DNA of 64,000 nt. Origin: Pseudoxanthomonas sp. GM95 (GTDB lineage Bacteria; Pseudomonadota; Gammaproteobacteria; Xanthomonadales; Xanthomonadaceae). Each line of letters begins with the position of its first letter. Positions within the stretch are counted from its first letter, which is position 1. The translations under genes were made by a program, and so were the position numbers. Location of the stretch: contig NZ_FOAX01000003.1 of assembly GCF_900109775.1 (NCBI RefSeq), positions 310,001-374,000 on the forward strand, read 5' to 3'. This document shows positions 36,593 through 46,487 of this stretch, piece after piece. The notes under the pieces were generated by a model that saw only the letters and a list, made by a program, of their open reading frames with translations, did not search any database and had not been told where the DNA came from.

Positions 36593-37280
36593 GGCGCGCA
36601 CGTTCGATCAGGCCGCGGAACTGCGACAGCGAAGCCACCGTCATGTACAGCGGCAGCAGGTGGCTCGCCGCGGACAGCGCCTGCAATGCCGCCGCATCCA
36701 GCGCGGCCAGCCTGTCCTCGTTGACGGTGTAGAAGCCGGACAACCGCCGCTGGCTGCCATCGCGCAGGGCGTAATCCAGCACGAACGATTCCAGCAGATT
36801 GTGTTGCAGCAGCGCGGCGATGAAGGCCGGCGTGCCCTGCAGGCCCTGGTCTAGCGCCTGCAGCACCGAGTTGACCTGCTCCAGGTAGTCGGTGGTGCCG
36901 CCGTGCTCGCGGAACAGCGCCTCGCCGCTGCCATCGGTGCGCACGCGCGGATGGTCCAGATCGATATGGATCACGCGCTGCTCGCCATCCAGACCGATCA
37001 GGAACGGCTGTCGCTCCACCGCCAGCGGCACGTAGTGCGCATCCCACGCATCGCCGTGCAGGAACAGGTTGTGGCCGGCTTCCAGCCCCAGCAGCGCGAC
37101 CGGCTGGAAGCCGCCCTGCGCGTCCTTCTGGAACACGATCGGGTAATGCGCCTGGACGTTGCGGAATTCATTGGGGAAGGTCAGCGCGGACATCAGCGCA
37201 TCGCCCAGCGCCGCGCCTCGGCCGCTGGCCACGCGCAGGTCGCGATGATCGATGTTGTTGAGCAGGACGGGACGGGACAC
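36573..37280 (-). CDS. SapC family protein, 235 aa
   Basis: SapC-like protein, a family named for a Campylobacter surface-layer locus but found widely beside TonB receptors in xanthomonads and caulobacters; its molecular role is unknown. Visible: the N-terminal block ALTFPNEFRNVQAHYPIVF, VALLGLEAGHNLFL, and the C-terminal GFYTVNEDRLAALDAA. No signal peptide or TM segment, so it is probably cytoplasmic. It starts 14 bp after halogenase 2 and its end overlaps the cupin gene, so these are one transcription unit. Confidence 0.9.
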   Translation of the reverse strand: MSRPVLLNNIDHRDLRVASGRGAALGDALMSALTFPNEFRNVQAHYPIVFQKDAQGGFQPVALLGLEAGHNLFLHGDAWDAHYVPLAVERQPFLIGLDGEQRVIHIDLDHPRVRTDGSGEALFREHGGTTDYLEQVNSVLQALDQGLQGTPAFIAALLQHNLLESFVLDYALRDGSQRRLSGFYTVNEDRLAALDAAALQALSAASHLLPLYMTVASLSQFRGLIERARHVAADA

Positions 37281-37294
37281 GCGGTTTCCTCGAC

Positions 37295-38854
37295 TCAGAG
37301 GGTGGACAGGCCGTGGGCCTTGATGTGATCGACCAGTGCGCGATGCGTGGGCAGCGCCGGCAGCATCCGCCGCGCCAGCTCGGCCGCCTCGCGGAAGTAG
37401 CCTTCGGCGCGGGCCGGATCGTCGTCGCGGCGCGCGGCGCGCGGCTCAGGCCGGAAGCCCATGCCGTACAGGATGTACTGGTAGCTCGCCGAGGGAAACA
37501 CCTCTTCGATCCGCGGCAGGTCATAGCGGGACGGCGGTTGCTGTTTCCACAGCGCCAGCAGCGTGCGCAGCGAATCGGTCAGCGTGTCGTCGCGGCGATG
37601 ATCGCGCCAGTAGTCCGAATCCTCGCGCTGGCTCAGCACGTAATGCAGCTTGAGGAAATCGATCACCCGCTGCCAGCGGTAGGCGAAGCTGTCGTTGAAG
37701 CGCCGCGCCAGCGGCTCCATCGCCGCGCGTGTGGCCGGCAGCTGCTCGCTGAGCATGGTCGCGGCCAGTTCCACCAGGACCAGCGAGGAGGCTTCCAGCG
37801 GTTCGACGAAGCCGCTGGACAGGCCGATCGCCACGCAGTTGCGATGCCAGGCAGTTTGCCGGTAGCCGGGCTGGATCATCAGCCGCGCGGGGCTGCCGAC
37901 CTGCTCGGCGCGCGGGCCACCGCTGGCCTCGATGTAACGGCGCAGGGTGGCTTCGGCTTCATCGTCGGAGGTGTGCGCGCTGGAGTACACATGGCCCACG
38001 CCGCGCCGCGCCGACAGGCCGATGTCCCAGATCCAGCCGGCGCGCTGAGCGGTGGACAGCGTCTGGCAGGCGATGGCGGCATCGGGGGTGGCATACGGCA
38101 CCTGCACGGCTAGCGCGCGGTCGTTGAACAACACCTCGCTGCACGACACCCGCGGCACGCCGTAGTGTTCGCCGATCAGCAGCGCGCGCATGCCGGTGCA
38201 ATCGACGAACAGATCGGCTTCCAGCGCGCCGTGGTCACGCGTCTGCAGCGAGGCGATGTCGCCATTGTCGTGCGCGTTGACGCCCAGCATGTGGTCGCTG
38301 ACGTGGCGCACGCCGAGCACCTCGATGCAGTGCCTGCGCAGGAACACGCCCAGCTTGGCCGCGTCCAGGTGATAGGCGTAGTTGGCCACCGCCGCGTATT
38401 CCGGCGTAGCCAGCTGCTTGGGCGCGCGGCCGGCCGCGCATAGGTGCGGCTGGAAGCTCACGCATTCGGCAAAGCCCACCTGCCCGGCATGCGGCAGCCA
38501 GCCGGCGACCAGGTTGGTCTCGCCATAGCCGGTGGGCAACACGAACGGATGGTCGTAGGCGTCGCTGGCTTCGTCATGCGTCCAGCGCGCGAATCGCGAG
38601 CCCTGCTTGAAGGTGGCATCGCATTCGCGCACGAAATCACTCTCGCGCACGCCGATCTTGCGCAGCGTATCGCGCATCGTCGGCCAGGTGCCCTCGCCCA
38701 CGCCGATGGTCGGCACGTCCGGCGATTCCAGCAGCGTTACCTGCAGGGTCGGGCCATCGGCGTTGCGATGCTCGGCCGCCAACACGGCCGCGGTCAGCCA
38801 GCCGGCCGAGCCACCTCCCACGATCACCACGTGTCGCACCACCTTGTCCAACAC
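37295..38854 (-). CDS. Flavin-dependent halogenase 2 (divergent), about 519 aa
   Basis: Second halogenase-family flavoprotein, clearly different from halogenase 1. The FAD motif is HVVIVGGGSAGWLTAAVL and the catalytic-lysine region K83 is in ATFKQGSRFARW. The W-x-W-x-I-P motif reads GWIWDIGL, with Gly in place of Pro. Downstream blocks are LFVDCTGMRALL and GLSSGFVEPLEAS. I place the start at the GTG at 38854, five bases after GGGAG; no ATG lies near the conserved N-terminus. First gene after the receptor, beyond a strong hairpin terminator. Whether it halogenates, given the altered motif, is open. Confidence 0.88.
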   Translation of the reverse strand: MLDKVVRHVVIVGGGSAGWLTAAVLAAEHRNADGPTLQVTLLESPDVPTIGVGEGTWPTMRDTLRKIGVRESDFVRECDATFKQGSRFARWTHDEASDAYDHPFVLPTGYGETNLVAGWLPHAGQVGFAECVSFQPHLCAAGRAPKQLATPEYAAVANYAYHLDAAKLGVFLRRHCIEVLGVRHVSDHMLGVNAHDNGDIASLQTRDHGALEADLFVDCTGMRALLIGEHYGVPRVSCSEVLFNDRALAVQVPYATPDAAIACQTLSTAQRAGWIWDIGLSARRGVGHVYSSAHTSDDEAEATLRRYIEASGGPRAEQVGSPARLMIQPGYRQTAWHRNCVAIGLSSGFVEPLEASSLVLVELAATMLSEQLPATRAAMEPLARRFNDSFAYRWQRVIDFLKLHYVLSQREDSDYWRDHRRDDTLTDSLRTLLALWKQQPPSRYDLPRIEEVFPSASYQYILYGMGFRPEPRAARRDDDPARAEGYFREAAELARRMLPALPTHRALVDHIKAHGLSTL

Positions 38855-38889
38855 CCACACTCCCGCGATTTCCAGAACTTGCACATGAA

Positions 38890-38913
38890 GAAGGCCGCTG
38901 GTGAGCGGCCTTC
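38890..38913 (-). terminator. Hairpin terminator after the TonB receptor gene
   Basis: Perfect 10-bp stem GAAGGCCGCT/AGCGGCCTTC with a four-base loop, followed on the minus strand by TTCAT. It lies 45 bp after the receptor stop and 36 bp before the halogenase 2 start, so it probably reduces read-through into the four downstream genes rather than separating the operon completely. Confidence 0.75.
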
Positions 38914-38957
38914 CCATGCTGCGCCCGTGCCGGCGCGCAGCCTATGCCACCTTTGGA

Positions 38958-41900
38958 TCAGAACTTGTAGCGCACGCCAAACATGTAGCGCGGGCCGGTC
39001 TGGGTCAGGTACAGCGCCTGGTGGCTGTTGCGGCCATGCACGCGCTGGGTCTCGTCGGTCAGGTTGATGCCTTCCAGCGACATGGACAAATGGTCGTTGA
39101 ACTCATAGCCGATGTTCAGGTCCAGCTGGCCGTAGGCTTCCACGTAGTTCGGGTTCGGACCCGAGCCATCGAAGCGGCTGGACAGGAACTTGTCGCGCCA
39201 GTTGTAGGCCGCACGCACCTGCCACGGTCCCTTGTCGTAGAACGCCACCAGGTTGGCCGAATCGCTCAGGCCCTCCAGGGCGAACTGCTGGCCGATGACG
39301 TAGTTGTCGTAGGTCAGGCCCGAGTCGACCTTGGTGTAGTTGGCCGACATGCCGAAGCCGGTGTCGCCGAACATCTGCTGGACGTTGAACTCCCAGCCGT
39401 CCAGCGAGGCCGACTGCTGGTTGGCCGGCGTGCTGATGCGGAAGTTCGCGACCGGGTCGCCCGGCTGGCCGACGATGGTGCCGGTCGCGTTGCCGGTGGA
39501 ATCCACACCGGTCTGGTTCACGCCCGGATCGCCGTCGTGGTTGGCGAAGATCGCGTTGCGGATGCACACCACGTCGGTGGTGGGGCAGCCGCCGGCGATG
39601 GCTTCGTTCCAGTAGGCGCCGCCGATCGGGGTGTGCAGGTCGAACGGCTGCTCGACCACCTGCGTGGTGCCCACGTAGTTGTCGATGTTCTTGCGGAAGT
39701 AGCCCACCGACGCGTAGCTGCCTTCGGAGTAGTACCACTCGAAGGAGAAGTCGATGTTGTGCGACAGCAGCGGCTTCAGGCCCGGGTTGCCCTGGGCGCC
39801 GGTGCCGCCGTCCACGCGCACCAGCGTGTCCAGCGTCTGGCCACCCTGGATGTCGGCCCAGCTCGGACGGCCGATGGTTTCGCCGTAGCTGGCGCGGAAC
39901 TTCATCGAGTCGGTCAGGTCGAGCGCGAAATCCAGGCTCGGCAGGAAGTAGCGGTACTCACCCTTGAGCTCGGTGAAGCCCGAACCGCTCTGGGTGATGC
40001 TCAGCTCGTTGGCCGAACCCCACGAGATGCCCGTGGCGGTCGGCACCAGCGCGCTGGAAGTGACTTGGGTCTTCTCGTAGCGCAGGCCCGCGGCCAGGTC
40101 GAACGGCAGGGCGAAATCGTCGAAGCGGTTGCTCCACTGCAGGTAAGCGCTCTGCGACTTCTCACGCGTGCGGCGGTCGGTGGTGAAGTCCTTCGACGCG
40201 CGATAGTCGGCCGGGTCGTTGCCCGCGGCGACCCAGGCGTCCTCGGCCAGCTGGCGGACCTGATCGAAGTCCCACACGAAGAAGCTGTCGGTGAAGTTGG
40301 GATCGTTGTGGCCGCTGAACTGGTCGAAGTACTGACCCATATGATCCAGATGCCAGACCGAATCCGGGTAGTCGGCCGCGCTGGTCGCGCCGCCCCAGGT
40401 GTCGAGCTGCACGACCGAGTAGGCCGAGCGGTTCTTGACGTCGGTGCTGCCCACGCCGAAGTCCAGGCGCGAGTAGTTCTCCATGGTGTAGTCACCGGAG
40501 ACCTGGAACTGGTTGATCTCCGACTTCATGTAGCTGTTGCGGAACGACGAGCCGGTGACCAGCATCGCGGCCGGGTCGATCTGGGTCATGCCCGGCGGCA
40601 GCTGCACGTTGAGGATCGGGAAATCACCGGAGAAGTCCGCGGTGGTGGTGCCACGGAAGAAGCCGGCCGTGCCGAGCACACCGCTGGAACCGTAAGGGCT
40701 GTCGGCGCCGGATTCGGCGGTCGAGTGGTGCGCGTCCAGGTTGATGTTGAAGTTGTCGCTGACCTTCCAGGCCACGTTGAAGCCCAGCGACTCGTTCTCG
40801 TTCTTGGTGGCGCTCTTGCCGCCGCCGAAGGCCATGTCGCTGTTGGCCGGGTTGATCGTCTCGGAATACACCAGCGGCGCGGCCACCGGGCCGTCGGTCC
40901 AGGAGCTGGTCGACGGGCCGAAGTTGAACCACACCGACATTTCGTTGCGCTGGGTCTGGATCTTGTTTTCCGAGTACGTGTAATCCAGCGTCGTGGTGAT
41001 GTTGTCGGTCGGCGCGAACTGCAGCGTCAACTGGCCGTTGGTGCGCTCGCGCTTGACGCCGTTGACGTTGTAGTTGAGGTTCTGCGGCACCGAGTAGATG
41101 TCATCCGGGCCGGGACGGTTGGTGATGTTCTCCGAACCGGGCGCGCCCGGCTGCGGGATCGAACCCCAGTTGTTCTCGTCGCCCTTGAAGGTCTTCCAGC
41201 CGTTGCCGACGGCAACCTGGCTGAAGCCGTAGTCGCGCTCCTGGTAGGAGCCGCTCAGCGCCACGCCCCAGCGGCCATCGGCGCTGGTGGTGCTGAAGAT
41301 GCCCGACACTTCCGGGGTGATCTTGTCGCCCTGCAGCGAGTCGGGCACGTTCTCGTTGGAGGTGTCCCATACGCCCTTGACGCCGACGTTGGCGCGGGTG
41401 CCGGGGTTTTCCAGCGGGCGTGCAGTCTTGATGTTGATCGTCGCGCCGATGCCGCCGGTGGGCGTGCTGGAGCGCGCGGTCTTGTAGACCTCGACGGCGG
41501 AGATCGACTCGGACGCCAGGTTGGCGAAGTCGAACGCACGCGAGGACGATGCGCCGGTGTCCTGGATGCTGGAGGTCGGCATCTGGCGGCCGTTGAGCAG
41601 CACCAGGTTGAAGTCCGGGCCGACGCCGCGCACGGTCACGCGCGAGCCTTCACCGTTGCTGCGGTCGATCGACACGCCGGAGATGCGCTGCAGCGATTCG
41701 GCCAGGTTGGTGTCCGGGAACTTGCCGATGTCCTCGGCGACGATGCCGTCAACCACACCCTGCGAATCACGCTTGAGGTTGGCCGACGAGGTCATGCTGG
41801 CGCGGATGCCCTTGACCTGGACCGCATCCAGATCGGTCGGGCTGTTGTTGGTGCTGCTGTTGCCAGGCGTTGTCTGCGCGGCCGAGCTGATCGGCTGCTC

Positions 41901-42002
41901 CTGGGGCTCAGCAGCAGTCTGCGCGGCGACGGGCGCGGACAGCGCGACCAGCAGCGCGGAAACGAGCAACCGCTTTTGCGGCACGGTGTTGGGATGCTTC
42001 AT
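38958..42002 (-). CDS. TonB-dependent receptor, 1014 aa
   Basis: Large outer-membrane receptor of the Caulobacter/Xanthomonas type. From the ATG at 42002: signal peptide (RLLVSALLVALSAPVAAQ), a TonB-box-like LDAVQVKGIRAS, a plug domain (DTNLAESLQRISGVSIDR, RGVGPDFNLVLLNGRQMP, GGIGATINIKTARPL), then a beta barrel ending in the aromatic terminus MFGVRYKF. Members of this class (about 1000 aa) import carbohydrates and other nutrients, and receptors of carbohydrate-utilisation loci are commonly beside halogenase, SapC and cupin genes. Two LacI-type palindromes upstream suggest sugar control. The ligand is not identifiable. Confidence 0.95.
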   Translation of the reverse strand: MKHPNTVPQKRLLVSALLVALSAPVAAQTAAEPQEQPISSAAQTTPGNSSTNNSPTDLDAVQVKGIRASMTSSANLKRDSQGVVDGIVAEDIGKFPDTNLAESLQRISGVSIDRSNGEGSRVTVRGVGPDFNLVLLNGRQMPTSSIQDTGASSSRAFDFANLASESISAVEVYKTARSSTPTGGIGATINIKTARPLENPGTRANVGVKGVWDTSNENVPDSLQGDKITPEVSGIFSTTSADGRWGVALSGSYQERDYGFSQVAVGNGWKTFKGDENNWGSIPQPGAPGSENITNRPGPDDIYSVPQNLNYNVNGVKRERTNGQLTLQFAPTDNITTTLDYTYSENKIQTQRNEMSVWFNFGPSTSSWTDGPVAAPLVYSETINPANSDMAFGGGKSATKNENESLGFNVAWKVSDNFNINLDAHHSTAESGADSPYGSSGVLGTAGFFRGTTTADFSGDFPILNVQLPPGMTQIDPAAMLVTGSSFRNSYMKSEINQFQVSGDYTMENYSRLDFGVGSTDVKNRSAYSVVQLDTWGGATSAADYPDSVWHLDHMGQYFDQFSGHNDPNFTDSFFVWDFDQVRQLAEDAWVAAGNDPADYRASKDFTTDRRTREKSQSAYLQWSNRFDDFALPFDLAAGLRYEKTQVTSSALVPTATGISWGSANELSITQSGSGFTELKGEYRYFLPSLDFALDLTDSMKFRASYGETIGRPSWADIQGGQTLDTLVRVDGGTGAQGNPGLKPLLSHNIDFSFEWYYSEGSYASVGYFRKNIDNYVGTTQVVEQPFDLHTPIGGAYWNEAIAGGCPTTDVVCIRNAIFANHDGDPGVNQTGVDSTGNATGTIVGQPGDPVANFRISTPANQQSASLDGWEFNVQQMFGDTGFGMSANYTKVDSGLTYDNYVIGQQFALEGLSDSANLVAFYDKGPWQVRAAYNWRDKFLSSRFDGSGPNPNYVEAYGQLDLNIGYEFNDHLSMSLEGINLTDETQRVHGRNSHQALYLTQTGPRYMFGVRYKF

Positions 42003-42092
42003 GGAACGGACCCTCCCCAGGGATTTCGCTGTCTGACACGGTGGCTTCAGGGGCCGAGATGAGACGGTGCTCACGTCAGCGGGGCGCATTTG

Positions 42093-42117
42093 TGTCAAAG
42101 GGTGACAGCGCTGTCAC
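42093..42117 (-). promoter_or_regulatory. LacI-type operator and -35 element upstream of the TonB receptor
   Basis: GTGACAGCGCTGTCAC (42102-42117) is a perfect 16-bp palindrome with the central CG typical of LacI-family sites. It abuts TTGACA (minus, 42098-42093), a consensus -35, about 90 bp upstream of the start codon. A matching -10 is not obvious at 17 bp. Confidence 0.6.
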
Positions 42118-42228
42118 GCCGCAGCGCAACACCGTTACGAAATCGTTGGAGTCCTGCTGTACAAAGGGTCTAAACGTGCTGCGACGCAGCATCGACATGC
42201 GCAACGGGGCCTTCCAAACCGGCCCGTA

Positions 42229-42242
42229 TGACAACGTTTACA
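42229..42242. promoter_or_regulatory. Second LacI-like half-palindromic site
   Basis: TGACAACGTTTACA fits the TGnnAACGTTnnCA pattern (ten of fourteen bases symmetric) and lies 112 bp beyond the perfect palindrome. Together the two could allow looping. The remaining 42003-42331 gap has no ORF. Confidence 0.4.
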
Positions 42243-42331
42243 TGGGCGTGCCGATGCGTGTCGCACCGGTCACGTATTCGCCTCCGCGCCTGGGGTCGCG
42301 GAGGCGGCGATCAGGCCGCGGGACGTCGGCC

Positions 42332-42952
42332 TCAGTGCTCGGCAGGACGCGCCGGCGCGGCGTGGGCGGCATTCATCAGGCGATCGGTCCAGGCGATGCC
42401 GATGGCCGACAGGATGAAGACGCAGTGGATGATCGTCTGCCACAGCACGCCATCACGGGTCAGCGTCGAGCAGTTGGCACCGGCGCCCAGGTTGGTGGCG
42501 GCGGCCATCATGTCCGGTGAGCAAAACGGCAAGCCGCCCAGCGCACCGGCGGCGATGAAGGTCTTGAGCAGGTGGATCGAGGAGATGCCGATGATGGCCA
42601 TCGCCAGCTTCACCTTGAGCACGCTGGCGTTGACGTGGCTCAGCCACTCCGGCTGGTCCGGGTGATTTTCGAGGCCCAGGCGCGAGACGAAGGTCTCGTA
42701 GCCGCCTACGATCACCATGACCAGCAGGTTGGAAATCATCACCACGTCGATCAGGCCCAGCACGATCAGCATGATCTGCTGCTCGCCCATGCTCGGCGCC
42801 TCGTGGATCAGGTGCCACAGTTCCTTGGCGAACAGGAACACATAGACGCACTGCGCCAGGATCAGGCCCAGGTACAGCGGCAGCTGCAGCCAGCGCGAGG
42901 CGAAGATCAGGCCGGCGATGGGATGGAGCTTGGGGCGCGATTGCGGGGACAT
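42332..42952 (-). CDS. YqhA/UPF0114 family membrane protein, 206 aa
   Basis: TIGR00645/UPF0114 family integral membrane protein of unknown function. Visible: [17 protein letters not shown] (TM1), the central block [25 protein letters not shown], and [18 protein letters not shown]. Three to four TM segments. A C-terminal segment [19 protein letters not shown] is longer than in E. coli YqhA (164 aa). The ATG at 42952 is chosen because the upstream in-frame 31 residues are Arg/Ala-rich and unconserved. It is divergent from the GST gene and lies upstream of the receptor gene on the same strand. Confidence 0.88.
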   Translation of the reverse strand: MSPQSRPKLHPIAGLIFASRWLQLPLYLGLILAQCVYVFLFAKELWHLIHEAPSMGEQQIMLIVLGLIDVVMISNLLVMVIVGGYETFVSRLGLENHPDQPEWLSHVNASVLKVKLAMAIIGISSIHLLKTFIAAGALGGLPFCSPDMMAAATNLGAGANCSTLTRDGVLWQTIIHCVFILSAIGIAWTDRLMNAAHAAPARPAEH

Positions 42953-43062
42953 GGCGTGGGCATCGTGACGTGGGCGCGGCAGCGTAGCGGCGGCCCACGA
43001 CACTGCCAAGCGCAGGCCCCGCGTAACATCGTGATCTTTCAGCACTGTAAGGATTGGCTGCG

Positions 43063-43758
43063 ATGATCGACCTCTATTACTGGCCCACGCCCAACGGCCA
43101 CAAGATCACCCTGTTCCTGGAAGAGGCCGGGCTGGAGTACACGATCAAGCCGGTGGACATCGGCAAGGGCGACCAGTTCGCGGCCGAGTTCCTGGCGATC
43201 TCGCCCAACAACAAGATGCCGGCCATCGTCGACCATGCCCCGGCCGATGGTGGCGCGCCGGTGAGCGTGTTCGAGTCCGGCGCGATCCTGCTGTACCTGG
43301 CGGAGAAAACCGGCCGCTTCCTGCCGAGCGCGGCGCGCACGCGGGTGGAGGCGCTGGAATGGCTGTTCTGGCAGGTCGGCGGGCTGGGCCCGATGCTCGG
43401 CCAGAACCACCACTTCAACCAGTACGCGCCGGAGAAGATCCCCTACGCGATGGACCGCTACACCAACGAGACCCGGCGCCTGTACGGCGTGCTGGACAAG
43501 CGCCTGGATGGCCGCGCGTTCCTGGCAGGCGACGACTACTCCATCGCCGACATGGCGGCCTATCCGTGGATCGTGCCGCACGCCAAGCAGAAGATGGATC
43601 TGGTGGATTTCCCCAACGTGCAGCGCTGGTTCGATGCGATCAGCACGCGCGAAGCGACGGTCAAGGCCTACGCACTTGGCCCGCAGGTTAATCCTGCGCT
43701 GGGGCAGCCGCTGACCGAGGAACAGCGCAAGCACATGTTCGGCCAGCCGGTGAAGTAA
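43063..43758 (+). CDS. Glutathione S-transferase, YfcG/Nu-class-like, 231 aa
   Basis: Two-domain GST. N-terminal thioredoxin-like half: [21 protein letters not shown], with the TPNG-type turn of YfcG/YghU, then [12 protein letters not shown] and the glutathione-binding [15 protein letters not shown]-terminal helical half: [17 protein letters not shown]. YfcG/YghU-class members bind two glutathiones and act as disulfide-bond oxidoreductases. The ATG at 43063 has AAGGA nine bases upstream. It stands alone, followed by a REP element. Confidence 0.92.
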   Translation: MIDLYYWPTPNGHKITLFLEEAGLEYTIKPVDIGKGDQFAAEFLAISPNNKMPAIVDHAPADGGAPVSVFESGAILLYLAEKTGRFLPSAARTRVEALEWLFWQVGGLGPMLGQNHHFNQYAPEKIPYAMDRYTNETRRLYGVLDKRLDGRAFLAGDDYSIADMAAYPWIVPHAKQKMDLVDFPNVQRWFDAISTREATVKAYALGPQVNPALGQPLTEEQRKHMFGQPVK

Positions 43759-43790
43759 GTTCGCTGCTTGCCGCCCACTGCTTGATCCGC

Positions 43791-43859
43791 TGTAGGAGCC
43801 GCTTGAGTGGCGACAGGGCTTCCCTTAAGAAGCCTTTCGTCGCTGAAGCGGCTCCCACA
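43791..43859. repeat. REP-type palindromic element
   Basis: Left arm TGTAGGAGCCGCTTGAGTGG (from 43791) and right arm GTCGCTGAAGCGGCTCCCACA (43839-43859), with inner AGGGCTT/AAGCCTT pairing. Same family as 31695-31766 (shared TGnnGGAGCCGCTT core). It lies between the GST and peptidase genes and may end the GST transcript. Confidence 0.85.
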
Positions 43860-43882
43860 CCTTTTGGCGTCATCGCCGATGA

Positions 43883-46111
<2,229 letters not shown>

Positions 46112-46209
46112 CGCGTCGCAGGCGCTGCGACGCGTGTGGCGTGTCATGGCGCGCCGCGCTTGCGGCCCTGTATCGGCCGTCGCGGTTCCCAGGATCCCCG
46201 GACCACGCC

Positions 46210-46392
46210 ATGCAGCCCATCCTCCACGAAGCCGATTTCCTCGCCTCGCTCACGCCGGCCCAGCGCCGCTGGTACCTGCAGCGGCAGGCGCAGCCCACGA
46301 CGGCCGAACCAGAATCCACACGCGCAGCACCACCCGCCGCGCCATCACCACGTGCACAGGTGGAAGGCCTGCTTGCAGAACCGTCAGCGTGA
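46210..46392 (+). CDS. Small hypothetical protein, 60 aa
   Basis: Short ORF with strong third-position GC and a sensible composition: an N-terminal helix (HEADFLASLTPAQRRWYLQR) and a Pro/Ala-rich linker ending VEGLLAEPSA. No family is recognised and no clear ribosome site precedes the ATG. It lies between the S9 peptidase and DUF885 genes on the same strand. Confidence 0.45.
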   Translation: MQPILHEADFLASLTPAQRRWYLQRQAQPTTAEPESTRAAPPAAPSPRAQVEGLLAEPSA

Positions 46393-46487
46393 GCGACTGA
46401 CGCGCACGGCATGACCTCCAGCGCATTGCCGGATGGCGCGGCAGTGCGTAGGGTCGCCGGCACCTTCCTTCATGCCCGGACGCTCCC

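Noticed and set aside
38901-42062. Open frame of about 1050 codons opposite the TonB receptor
   Set aside because: Antisense shadow of a GC-rich gene. The receptor has a signal peptide, plug motifs and terminal aromatic residue; the antisense frame has no recognisable domain.
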